Shown: one piece after another, positions 38,058 to 45,152 of the stretch | How the letters are laid out: the number at the start of each line of letters is the position of its first letter | Position numbering within the stretch: the stretch's first letter is position 1 | NCBI RefSeq assembly: GCF_901521055.1 | Contig: NZ_CABEGA010000020.1 | Coordinates: 1-61,943 of the forward strand | DNA: 61,943 bases | Direction: 5' to 3' | Origin: Cellulomonas hominis | GTDB lineage: Bacteria; Actinomycetota; Actinomycetes; Actinomycetales; Cellulomonadaceae | Translations under genes and position numbers: made by a program | The notes under the pieces: model-generated | What the model saw: the letters and a program-made list of their open reading frames with translations, nothing else | The model's database searches: none | What the model was told of the DNA's origin: nothing

Positions 38058-38237
38058 GGGGGTTCCCGGGACGTCGGGCCACCGGTGGGTGGCGGCGGGG
38101 CGGGTGCCGTGGGGCGCGGGTGGCTCCGGGGCGGCTGCGGGCGGCGACGGCGGAGCGGATGGCGCGAGGGCGCGGCGTGGGGCCGGGCTGCGCGGTGCCG
38201 TGCGGTGCGGGGGCTGCGACGCCCGGGCGGCCGCGGG

Positions 38238-38354
38238 TCAGGCGGCGCGACGGGAGCGCAGCGAGCTCACCGTGGGGCGACAACAGCGACACGAGGCGGG
38301 CATCGGCAGGCCCGGGCGCAGGGTCGCGCGCTGGTGCAACATCGACCGGGCCAC
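38238..38354 (-). CDS. Cys-codon leader peptide of the ssu operon
   Basis: This 38-residue ORF begins with GTG and has a strong AGGAGG Shine-Dalgarno sequence (38361-38366) 6 nt upstream. Its distinguishing feature is the cluster Ser-Cys-Arg-Cys-Cys-Arg at residues 21-26, encoded TGT CGC TGT TGT CGC; Cys is otherwise rare in this proteome. A small hairpin (GTCTC/GAGAC, 38373-38389) precedes the Shine-Dalgarno site. It lies between a readable promoter and ssuB. Ribosome stalling at the Cys codons when Cys-tRNA is scarce would report sulfur shortage to the operon, as polycysteine short ORFs do in mycobacteria. The mechanism here is inferred. Confidence 0.7.
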   Translation of the reverse strand: MARSMLHQRATLRPGLPMPASCRCCRPTVSSLRSRRAA

Positions 38355-38419
38355 GGGCAGCCTCCTCACGTTGTCTCACTCACCGAGACGGAACAGTTCA
38401 CGACTCGGGATCACCGCCG

Positions 38420-38449
38420 ACAGTAGCGGTGTCGGCGCGCTGCGGACAA
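38420..38449 (-). promoter_or_regulatory. Promoter of the ssu leader and operon
   Basis: On the minus strand TTGTCC (38444-38449) and TACTGT (38420-38425) are separated by 18 bp. The same arrangement with the same -10 hexamer lies upstream of cysK. The predicted start is near 38413, giving a leader of about 59 nt before the small ORF and about 355 nt before ssuB. Confidence 0.6.
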
Positions 38450-38485
38450 CCCGGACACGCACTGCACCGCCCGATCGCCGCCCCT

Positions 38486-38564
38486 CTTCCGGCGGCTCCC
38501 GGTCGCCGCCTCGCTTCCGGCGGCTCCCGGTCGCCGCGCCTCTTCCGGCGGCTCCCGGTCGCCG
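38486..38564. repeat. 28-bp period tandem repeat, three copies
   Basis: A 23-bp core beginning cttccggcggctcccggt occurs at 38486, 38514 and 38542, each 28 bp apart. The last copy runs directly into the palindromic element at 38560, sharing its first five bases. The array lies between benE and the ssu promoter and is noncoding. Confidence 0.85.
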
Positions 38565-38624
38565 AGATGGCAGTCCGCGCCTGCGCGGGAGCGCCCCGCA
38601 GAGGCGAGGACTGCCATCTCGGCG
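38560..38624. repeat. Dispersed palindromic element, copy 2 (65 bp)
   Basis: The ends are perfect 17-bp inverted repeats (38560-38576 with 38608-38624) containing CGCCGAGATGGCA, the same terminus as copy 1 at 31028-31093. The two copies lie in opposite orientation about 7.5 kb apart, each just 3' of a gene. The loop contains a further imperfect inverted repeat. Confidence 0.8.
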
Positions 38625-38685
38625 CGCAGCGGCGGGGGGCGGCGAGGTGCGGCGGGGGTGCGGCGCTCGGTGCGGGAGGTGGGCG

Positions 38686-39891
38686 TCAGCGGCGGGCCGT
38701 GCGGAGCACGAGGTGGCAGGCGATGCCCGCGACCAGCCCCCAGAACGCCGCCGAGACCCCGCCGACGCTGATCCCGGACACCGTGACCAGGAACGTCACC
38801 GCGGCGGACTCCCGGTGCCCCGGGGTCCCGAACGCCCCGCCGAGCGACGCCGCCAGCGTCCCGACCAGCGCCAGCCCGGCCGCGGCGGCGATCAGCCCGG
38901 CCGGCGCGGCGAGGGCGACGGCCGCCACCGCGGCGGACCCGGCTCCGAGCACGAGGTAGCCGAGCCCGGCGACGACCGCCGCCCGCCACCGCCGCCGCGG
39001 GTCGGGCCCGCCCTCGGGGCCGGCGGCCAGGGCGGCGCTGATCGCCGCCAGGTTGATCGCGTGCCCGCCGAACGGCGCAGCCAGCACGGAGCCGAGGCCG
39101 GTGACCAGCATCACCGGCCGCAGGGGTGCCGTGTACCCGAACCCCGCGAGCACGGCGACGCCGGGGATGTTCTGCGAGGCCATCGTCACCACGAACAGCG
39201 GCACCGCGACCGACACGACCGCCGGCCAGGACAGCGCGGGAGTCGTCCAGGTCAGGCTCGGGACCAGGTCGGCGGGGTCGAGCGCCCGCACGTCCGGCGA
39301 GGCGACGGCGAGCGCGATGGCCAGCCCGATCGCCGCCGGGGTCGCCCAGCGGGGCGCGAGCCGCAGCAGCACCAGCCACACCAGCACGACCGGTCCGACC
39401 AGCAGCGGCCGGTCGGCGACGGCGCGCACCGGCTCCAGGCACAGCTCGACCAGCACCCCGGCGAGCATCGCGTTGGCGAGCGGCACGGGGATCAGCCGCA
39501 CCCAGCGCTCGAGCCGCCGCCACAGCCCGACGGCGGCCAGCAGCAGCCCGCAGACCACGAACCCGCCGACGGCGTGCGACCACCCCCCGGCGGCGGTCCC
39601 GGTGGTGGCGAGCAGGGCGGCACCGGGCGTCGACCAGGCGACGGTGATCGGCAGCCGGGTGCGCCACGCGAGCAGCACCGTCGCCGCGCCCATGGCGAGC
39701 GTGACGGCGAGCAGCCCGGACGCCGCCTGCGCGGGCGTGGCCCCGACGGCGCGCAGGCCGCCGAGCACGACGGCGAACGCGCTGGTGAAGCCGACGAGCG
39801 CCGTGACGACGCCCGCTGCGACGTGGGTGGCGGCGTCCCGCGGCGGCGCGGGGGAGTCCGCCGTGGGTCCCGCGGAGGTCGGCTGGGTCAC
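38686..39891 (-). CDS. benE: BenE-family benzoate/proton symporter-like membrane protein
   Basis: This 401-residue protein has about 12 hydrophobic helices with the BenE hallmarks: GFTSAFAVVLGGLRAVGATPAQAASGL, LPITVAWSTPGAALL, FVVTMASQNIPGVAVLAGFGY and APFGGHAINLAAISAAL. The family imports benzoate with protons, but no benzoate catabolic gene is near, so the substrate is uncertain. The GTG at 39891 has TACGGT 7 nt upstream (leaderless). It is separated from the upstream LLM gene by 113 bp with no apparent gene. Confidence 0.85.
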   Translation of the reverse strand: MTQPTSAGPTADSPAPPRDAATHVAAGVVTALVGFTSAFAVVLGGLRAVGATPAQAASGLLAVTLAMGAATVLLAWRTRLPITVAWSTPGAALLATTGTAAGGWSHAVGGFVVCGLLLAAVGLWRRLERWVRLIPVPLANAMLAGVLVELCLEPVRAVADRPLLVGPVVLVWLVLLRLAPRWATPAAIGLAIALAVASPDVRALDPADLVPSLTWTTPALSWPAVVSVAVPLFVVTMASQNIPGVAVLAGFGYTAPLRPVMLVTGLGSVLAAPFGGHAINLAAISAALAAGPEGGPDPRRRWRAAVVAGLGYLVLGAGSAAVAAVALAAPAGLIAAAAGLALVGTLAASLGGAFGTPGHRESAAVTFLVTVSGISVGGVSAAFWGLVAGIACHLVLRTARR

Positions 39892-40004
39892 CCGCCGGAC
39901 CGTAGCCGAGTCGTGTGTCGGCGTCGTTGCGCGTCCGCCGCGACCCCGCCCGCGGCCCGCCCACGGCCCCGCGCGCGGGCCCCGCCGGACCCCAGGCGCC
40001 CCCC

Positions 40005-41051
40005 TCAGTCCTCCGCGCCGCCGAGCAGCCCGGCGATCGCGGGCAGCTGCTCGGGCGCGGCCTGGACCAGCACCGTCGTGACGGCCGTGTCCCGCCACGC
40101 CGCCGCCTGCGCCCGCACGTCGTCCGGGGTACCGACCAGCGCGACGTCCCGCACCAGCTCCGTCGGGACGGCCGCGGCGGCGCGTGCCCGGTCGCCGGCG
40201 GCGTAGTGCGCCTGGATCTCCGCGCACGCGTCGGCGTACCCGAGCCGGACCAGGGCGTTCGCGTGGAAGTTCGCGTCCTTCGCGCCCATCCCTCCCGCGT
40301 ACAGCGCGACGAACGGCCGCACCGCGTCGGCGGCGCGCTCCACGTCCGGGCCGAGGACCACGGGCACGGTCGCGGTCACCTCGAACTCCTCGACGGGGCG
40401 CGTTCCCGCGGCCCTGCGCCCGAACCCCTCCGCGAGCAGGCCGCGGAACTCGTCGTCGAGCCGGGGCGTGTAGAACAGCGGCAGCCACCCGTCGGCGATC
40501 TCGGCGGCCAGGGCGATGTTCTTCGGTCCCTCGGCGGCCAGGTGGATCGGCAGGTCCGCCCGCAGCGGGTGCACGGTGGACCGCAGCGCCTTGCCGAGCC
40601 CCGAGCCGTCCTGCGCGGGCAGCGGCAGCCGGTAGAACGCCCCGTCGGCCCGCACCGGCCCCTCGCGGCGCAGGACGTCCCGGACGATCGCGACGAACTC
40701 GCGGGTCCGGGCCAGGGGCCGCGGGTAGGGCAGGCCGTACCAGCCCTCGACGACCTGCGGCCCGGACACCCCCAGCCCGAGCGTGAACCGCCCGCCGGAC
40801 AGGTGGTCGAGCGTCAGCGCCGCCATCGCGGTGGCGGTCGGCGTGCGCGCGGCGATCTGCGCGACCGCGGTCCCGAGCCGGACCCGCGACGTCGTCGCGC
40901 CCCACCACGCGAGCGGCGTGAAGGCGTCCGACCCGTACGCCTCCGCGGTCCACACCGAGTCCAGCCCGAGCCGGTCCGCGGCCTGCACCGCCTCCGCGGC
41001 TCCGGGCGGGGGACCCGCCGACCAGTAGCCGGTGTGGTAGCCGAGCCGCAT
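40005..41051 (-). CDS. LLM-class F420-dependent oxidoreductase (Rv3520c-like)
   Basis: This 348-residue luciferase-like TIM barrel is predicted to use reduced F420. It begins MRLGYHTGYWSAGPPPG, and RVRLGTAVAQIAARTPTATAMAALTLDHLSGGRFTLGLGVSGP is the classic LLM core. ATG 41051 has an excellent AAGGAGG Shine-Dalgarno sequence 6 nt upstream; an ATG at 41099 adds an unrelated Arg-rich stretch. SsuD alkanesulfonate monooxygenases belong to the same superfamily, and a sulfonate transporter lies 2 kb away, but motifs favour the F420 group. The substrate is unknown. Confidence 0.85.
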   Translation of the reverse strand: MRLGYHTGYWSAGPPPGAAEAVQAADRLGLDSVWTAEAYGSDAFTPLAWWGATTSRVRLGTAVAQIAARTPTATAMAALTLDHLSGGRFTLGLGVSGPQVVEGWYGLPYPRPLARTREFVAIVRDVLRREGPVRADGAFYRLPLPAQDGSGLGKALRSTVHPLRADLPIHLAAEGPKNIALAAEIADGWLPLFYTPRLDDEFRGLLAEGFGRRAAGTRPVEEFEVTATVPVVLGPDVERAADAVRPFVALYAGGMGAKDANFHANALVRLGYADACAEIQAHYAAGDRARAAAAVPTELVRDVALVGTPDDVRAQAAAWRDTAVTTVLVQAAPEQLPAIAGLLGGAED

Positions 41052-41137
41052 CGTGCCTCCTTCGCCGCGCGCTCGCCGGTGAGCACGCACGTCCGCCATG
41101 CTGCCCTGCGCGGGAGCTCCGGCGCGAGCGGGCCCCG

Positions 41138-42136
41138 TCAGCTCCCGGGCCGGCGCCGTGCCCGGTCGGCGAGCGTGGTGAGCAGCGCCGCACCCGTGGC
41201 GGCGTCGTCGACGGTGACGACGAACGAGCGGCCGTTGCTCCGCGCGACCTCGATCGCCTCACCGGTGCGGACCACGTAGCCGACGGTGCCGCCCAGCGTG
41301 GTGCGGAAGCCCCAGCCGCCGAACTCGCGCAGCGGCCGGACCAGGCGCACCCGCACGGAGGCGACCTCGTCCAGGGGCACGTGGAACCGGGGCCAGCCCA
41401 GCGCGGAGCGGGCGGTGAGTCCACGGGCGTCCACGGTCACCACGATGACCGCGCTGGTGAGCACGAGGGCGACGAGCACCGCGACGAGCACGATCAGCGC
41501 CGCCACGTGCGAGACGATGACGACCCCGGTGACCACGACGGCCGCCCCGCCCCCGACTGCCAGGGCGACCCGGCTCACCACGCGCCCGGTCCACGCCGCG
41601 CGCTCGTGCTCCCCGAGGGGGATCCGCGGCCCGTCGAGGGGGCCGGCGTCGGTCACCGGCTGGTGCGGGTCGCCGGGGGTGGCCCACGCGCACAGGCCCC
41701 CGACGGTCAGCCCGCACAGCAGCGCGGCCAGGATCACGGAGTCGATGTCGGGGACCGCCGCCGCGTCGTCGAGGCCCCGCTGCACGGCGAGCGTGCCGGT
41801 GGTGAGGGCCGCGCCGAAGACCCCGATGCCGGAGGCGAGCCCCGTGGCGATCCGCCGGGTCATGGCGTCGCGGCCGCTGTGCACGGCGAGGAGCCAGGCG
41901 CCGGCCGCGAGGATGCCGAACAGGGCGACCGCCAGCCCGACGAACGGTGCGAGCGCGGTGTACCCGTCGGCTCCGTCGGGGCCGAAGTGCGTCGCGACGG
42001 GGTCGGGCAGGTCGTCGCGCCACGCCGCGGCCAGGACGACGGTCGCGGCCAGCGCCAGGGCGGCGGGGACGAGGCCCAGCGCGGTGCTGGCGGTCCGGTG
42101 CGGTACGCCGTGCATCGGGGTGGTGAGCGTGGTCAT
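41138..42136 (-). CDS. DUF1648-type multi-pass membrane protein, partner of the YtrA regulator
   Basis: This 332-residue protein has about six hydrophobic helices. The N-terminal region RDDLPDPVATHFGPDGADGY is the DUF1648 signature (helix end plus P-x-H-F/W-x-x-x-G-x-x-D). A C-terminal soluble domain of about 90 residues (TVDARGLTARSALGWPRFHVPLDEV) follows, like a PH-type fold. The ATG overlaps the regulator's stop (ATGA), so the two are coupled. Similar GntR/DUF1648 pairs respond to envelope stress in Gram-positives; that role is inferred. Confidence 0.8.
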   Translation of the reverse strand: MTTLTTPMHGVPHRTASTALGLVPAALALAATVVLAAAWRDDLPDPVATHFGPDGADGYTALAPFVGLAVALFGILAAGAWLLAVHSGRDAMTRRIATGLASGIGVFGAALTTGTLAVQRGLDDAAAVPDIDSVILAALLCGLTVGGLCAWATPGDPHQPVTDAGPLDGPRIPLGEHERAAWTGRVVSRVALAVGGGAAVVVTGVVIVSHVAALIVLVAVLVALVLTSAVIVVTVDARGLTARSALGWPRFHVPLDEVASVRVRLVRPLREFGGWGFRTTLGGTVGYVVRTGEAIEVARSNGRSFVVTVDDAATGAALLTTLADRARRRPGS

Positions 42137-42501
42137 CGTGCCTCCTGCGAGGTGAGCGCGGCCTTCACGAGGCCGAGGGTCGTGTCCGGGGCGAGCCCGG
42201 CGGTGCGCGCGGCGGCGACCAGGGCGGCCACCGCGTCGTGCACCGGCGCCAGGTCGGTGGTGCCGCGCTCCGCCACGACGGCGCCCCGGCCCCGGCGCAG
42301 CTCGAGCAGCCCCTCGTCCCGCAGGTCCTGGTACGCGCGCAGGACGGTGTGCAGGTTGATGTCGAGCGACGCCGCGAGCGTGCGGGCCGCGGGCAGTCGC
42401 GCCCCGGGTGCGAGGTCGCCGCTCAGCACCGCGCCGCGGACCTGCGCGGACAGCTGGGCGAACAGCGGCTCCGCCGAGGTGGGGTCGATGCGCAGCAGCA
42501 T
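42133..42501 (-). CDS. GntR-family regulator, YtrA subfamily
   Basis: This 122-residue protein has an N-terminal winged helix: PLFAQLSAQVRGAVLSGDLAPGARLPAARTLAASLDINLHTVLRAYQDLRDEGLLELRRGRG is the canonical GntR domain. The C-terminal part is only about 50 residues with two helices, which defines the YtrA subfamily. A palindromic operator lies 10 bp upstream between -35 and -10, so autorepression is likely. It is the first gene of a two-gene operon with the DUF1648 protein. Confidence 0.92.
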   Translation of the reverse strand: MLLRIDPTSAEPLFAQLSAQVRGAVLSGDLAPGARLPAARTLAASLDINLHTVLRAYQDLRDEGLLELRRGRGAVVAERGTTDLAPVHDAVAALVAAARTAGLAPDTTLGLVKAALTSQEAR

Positions 42502-42510
42502 GTGGCCACC

Positions 42511-42532
42511 CTAGTTGTTCCATGACAACTAG
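42511..42532 (-). promoter_or_regulatory. YtrA-type operator within the regulator's promoter
   Basis: CTAGTTGT (42511-42518) and ACAACTAG (42525-42532) form a perfect 8-bp inverted repeat with a 6-bp spacer. On the minus strand TAGGGT is the -10 and TTGTTC, 18 bp away, the -35, so a bound dimer would cover the promoter. A second overlapping pair (GTTGTTC and GAACAAG) extends the symmetry. Confidence 0.7.
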
Positions 42533-42671
42533 AACAAGTTGCTCCGCACGGAAGGGCGGCAGTGGCGGGCGGGGCGGCGCGTCGGTGGTTCACCGACCGG
42601 CAACGCACGCGCCCTAAGGTGTGCCCACGGCGCACCCTCCCGCGCCCGCACCACCACGGAAGGACCCCGAC

Positions 42672-43115
42672 ATGCCCGGCGCAGCCCACCACATCGCCCT
42701 CGTCGCCCACGACAACAAGAAGGTCGAGCTGCTGCGCTGGGCCGAGTTCAACCGCGGCACCCTGTCCCGGCACCACCTCTACGCGACCGGCACCACCGGC
42801 ACGATGCTGCAGTACGAGCTCGGCCTGCCGGTCACGCGGCTGCTGTCCGGCCCGGTCGGCGGCGACCAGCAGATCGGCGCGAAGATCGCCGAGGGCGTCA
42901 TCGACATGCTGATCTTCTTCTGGGACCCGCTGGAGCCCCAGCCGCACGACCCGGACGTCAAGGCGCTGCTGCGGATCGCCGCGGTGTGGAACGTCCCGAT
43001 GGCGGCGAACGTCGCGACCGCGGACATGCTGATCTCCTCGCCGATGCTCAGCGAGGCGTGGACCGGTAGGCCGGAGATCACGCCGCGCCCGTGGGAGGGC
43101 GGCCCCGTCGCCTGA
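42672..43115 (+). CDS. mgsA: Methylglyoxal synthase
   Basis: This 147-residue enzyme converts dihydroxyacetone phosphate to methylglyoxal and phosphate, a bypass relieving sugar-phosphate stress. Motifs are ALVAHDNKK (active-site His13), ATGTTG (phosphate binding) and [11 protein letters not shown] with catalytic Asp at about 65. [22 protein letters not shown] and [14 protein letters not shown] complete the fold. GGAAGGA lies before the ATG and TAAGGT at about 42614 is a -10 candidate. It converges on cysE with a 6-bp gap. Confidence 0.94.
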   Translation: MPGAAHHIALVAHDNKKVELLRWAEFNRGTLSRHHLYATGTTGTMLQYELGLPVTRLLSGPVGGDQQIGAKIAEGVIDMLIFFWDPLEPQPHDPDVKALLRIAAVWNVPMAANVATADMLISSPMLSEAWTGRPEITPRPWEGGPVA

Positions 43116-43121
43116 CCGGCG

Positions 43122-43829
43122 TCAGATGTAGATCGCGGGGTCGTCGACCTCGGGCTCCGGGGGAGCGGCGGCCGGCTTCTGCCGGATCGTCGCGGGGACG
43201 CCGACGGCGACGGCCCCGGCGGGCACGTCCTTGAGCACGACGGCGTTCGCGCCGATCTGCGCGCCGTCGCCGATCCACACGGGCCCGAGCACCTTCGCGC
43301 CCGCGCCGACCACCACGCCGTCGCCGACGGTGGGGTGCCGCTTGCCCCGCGTCATCGTCTTGCCGCCGAGGGTCGCGCCGTGGAACAGCACGACGTCGTC
43401 GCCGATGACCGCGGTCTCGCCGACCACCACGCCCATGCCGTGGTCGATGAACAGCCGGCGCCCGACGGTCGCGCCGGGGTGGATCTCCACCCCGGTGACC
43501 GCGCGGGACACCTGCGACAGGAGCCGGGCCGGCAGACGCAGGCCCGGCTCCCGCCACATGCGGTGCGCCACCCGGTGCACCCACACGGCGTGCAGGCCGG
43601 GGTAGGCGAGCGCGACCTCGAGCCTCGACCGCGCGGCCGGGTCCCGGCGCTGCGCGGCGTCCAGGTCCTCGCGCAGGGTGCGGGCGAACCGCCGGGCGCG
43701 CCGCCAGTGCGCACCCAGGTCGCCCGCGGCGGTGCGCGGGTCGGACGCCGCGCGCGCGGGGCTCGGCACGCCCTGCCCGTCGGGGCGGGGCGCGCCGCCC
43801 GGGCGCGGCAGTCGGGTGGTCGAGGTCAT
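43122..43829 (-). CDS. cysE: Serine O-acetyltransferase
   Basis: This 235-residue left-handed beta-helix enzyme acetylates serine with acetyl-CoA, the first step of cysteine synthesis. Motifs are the helical [53 protein letters not shown] with the catalytic Asp-His, and repeated hexapeptides. The tail of about 20 residues ends in DDPAIYI; a C-terminal Ile is the residue that inserts into the CysK active site to form the cysteine synthase complex. It starts 5 bp after the cysK stop, so the two are cotranscribed. Confidence 0.94.
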   Translation of the reverse strand: MTSTTRLPRPGGAPRPDGQGVPSPARAASDPRTAAGDLGAHWRRARRFARTLREDLDAAQRRDPAARSRLEVALAYPGLHAVWVHRVAHRMWREPGLRLPARLLSQVSRAVTGVEIHPGATVGRRLFIDHGMGVVVGETAVIGDDVVLFHGATLGGKTMTRGKRHPTVGDGVVVGAGAKVLGPVWIGDGAQIGANAVVLKDVPAGAVAVGVPATIRQKPAAAPPEPEVDDPAIYI

Positions 43830-43834
43830 CGCGA

Positions 43835-44770
43835 TCAGTCCAGGAGGTCGGCGTACAGGATGGAGGACAGGTAGCGCTCGCCGAACGACGGGATGATCAC
43901 GACGATCAGCTTCCCGGCGTTCTCGGGGCGCTTGCCGAGCTCGATCGCGGCGTGCAGCGCGGCACCCGAGGAGATCCCGACGAGCAGGCCCTCCTCCTTG
44001 GCGGCGCGGCGCGCGACGGCCACGGCGGTGTCGGCGTCCACGTCGATGATCTCGTCGTAGACGCCGGTGTCGAGGATCTCCGGCACGAAGTTCGCGCCGA
44101 TGCCCTGGATCTTGTGCGGCCCGGGCTGGCCCCCGTTGAGGATCGGCGACTCGGCCGGCTCGACGCCCACGATCTGCACGCCGGGCTTGCGCTCCTTGAG
44201 CACCTGACCGACGCCCGTGATCGTGCCGCCGGTGCCGATGCCCGCGACCAGGATGTCGACGGCGCCGTCGGTGTCCGCCCAGATCTCCTCGGCGGTGGTG
44301 CGGCGGTGGATCGCGGGGTTGGCCTCGTTCGCGAACTGCCGGGCCAGGACGGCGCCCGGGCGCTCCGCGACGATCTCGTTCGCCCGGTTCACCGCGCCCT
44401 TCATGCCCTCGGACGCCGGCGTGAGGATCAGCTCGGCGCCGTAGGCCCGCAGCAGCGCGCGGCGCTCCTTGGACATCGACTCCGGCATGGTCAGCACGAC
44501 GTCGTAGCCGCGGGCCGCGCCGACGAACGCCAGCGCGATGCCGGTGTTGCCGCTCGTGGCCTCGACGATCGTCCCGCCGGGCTGCAGCTCGCCGGACGCC
44601 TCGGCGGCGTCCACGATGGCGACGCCGATGCGGTCCTTCACCGAGCTGGCCGGGTTGTAGAACTCGAGCTTGCCGACGACCGTCGCGTCGACGCCCTCGG
44701 TCAGCTTGTTGATCCGCACCAGCGGGGTGTTGCCGATGAGCTGCGTCGCGTCGTCGTAGATGCGTGCCAT
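43835..44770 (-). CDS. cysK: Cysteine synthase A (O-acetylserine sulfhydrylase)
   Basis: This 311-residue PLP enzyme makes cysteine from O-acetylserine and sulfide. The PLP Lys is K45 in [14 protein letters not shown]. The phosphate loop is [11 protein letters not shown], the Asn loop is [13 protein letters not shown], and [15 protein letters not shown] closes the protein. The first residues [20 protein letters not shown] are the family standard, so ATG 44770 is secure. A 165-nt leader follows an upstream Cys-codon ORF, so expression is probably attenuated by cysteine supply. cysE follows 5 bp downstream. Confidence 0.96.
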   Translation of the reverse strand: MARIYDDATQLIGNTPLVRINKLTEGVDATVVGKLEFYNPASSVKDRIGVAIVDAAEASGELQPGGTIVEATSGNTGIALAFVGAARGYDVVLTMPESMSKERRALLRAYGAELILTPASEGMKGAVNRANEIVAERPGAVLARQFANEANPAIHRRTTAEEIWADTDGAVDILVAGIGTGGTITGVGQVLKERKPGVQIVGVEPAESPILNGGQPGPHKIQGIGANFVPEILDTGVYDEIIDVDADTAVAVARRAAKEEGLLVGISSGAALHAAIELGKRPENAGKLIVVIIPSFGERYLSSILYADLLD

Positions 44771-44903
44771 GTCCGGGTCCGTCCGTCCTGTGGTTCCGAC
44801 AAGAGGGTGGTGCAGGGGGCCGTGGGAGGCCGCGCGGCGAGGAGGGGTCCGGCCGCGGGTCGAGGGCGAGCGATGGCCCGGCAGCGGGTGCCCCGGGTCG
44901 GGC

Positions 44904-44924
44904 CTCCGCCGGCGCGCGGCGGAG
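44904..44924 (-). terminator. Possible attenuator hairpin in the cysK leader
   Basis: CTCCGCC (44904-44910) and GGCGGAG (44918-44924) form a 7-bp GC stem with a 7-nt loop, extended by flanking GGCC/GGCC pairs. It begins 12 nt after the leader ORF stop on the minus-strand transcript, where a ribosome paused at the Cys codons could influence it. There is no T-tract. Confidence 0.45.
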
Positions 44925-44935
44925 CGGCCACCGCT

Positions 44936-45046
44936 CTAGCGACAGCGACAGGTGCTCGCGGGCGCGAGCGCGACGGGGACGGCGGCGCGAGCGGTGCTCG
45001 GCGGGCGCGGCGAGGAGCCCGCGGTGCTCGGCGCGATGACGCGCAT
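44936..45046 (-). CDS. Cys-codon leader peptide of cysK-cysE
   Basis: This 36-residue ORF runs from ATG at 45046 to TAG at 44936-44938, with AAGGGAG (45053-45059) 6 nt upstream. The peptide is Ala/Pro/Ser-rich and ends Ser-Thr-Cys-Arg-Cys-Arg-stop, encoded TGT CGC TGT CGC, so the Cys codons lie directly before the stop. It sits between a TTGTGG-18-TACTGT promoter and cysK, the cysteine-making enzyme. The same Cys-Arg-Cys cluster occurs in the ssu leader. A role as a cysteine-sensing attenuator is inferred. Confidence 0.7.
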   Translation of the reverse strand: MRVIAPSTAGSSPRPPSTARAAVPVALAPASTCRCR

Positions 45047-45093
45047 GCCCGGCTCCCTTCCCCGTCAGGTCGGCGTCAGGGCCGACAGGCCTG

Positions 45094-45123
45094 ACAGTAG
45101 CCCCAACGCTCCGAGCCCCACAA
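45094..45123 (-). promoter_or_regulatory. Promoter of the cysK leader and operon
   Basis: On the minus strand TTGTGG (45118-45123) and TACTGT (45094-45099) are 18 bp apart, as at the ssu promoter. Downstream, GTCGGC/GCCGAC and GTCAGG/CCTGAC inverted repeats fall in the first 40 nt of the leader. Confidence 0.6.
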
Positions 45124-45152
45124 AGATGCCCGGCGGTGGGACGATGCCGGTC

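Noticed and set aside
38570..38685. A small gene between benE and the ssu leader
   Set aside because: The segment is palindromic and tandem-repeat DNA; its open frames are repeat translations without start signals.
40005..41051. The LLM oxidoreductase as the missing SsuD sulfonate monooxygenase
   Set aside because: Its motifs fit the F420-dependent Rv3520c-like group, it has its own Shine-Dalgarno site, and benE separates it from the ssu operon.
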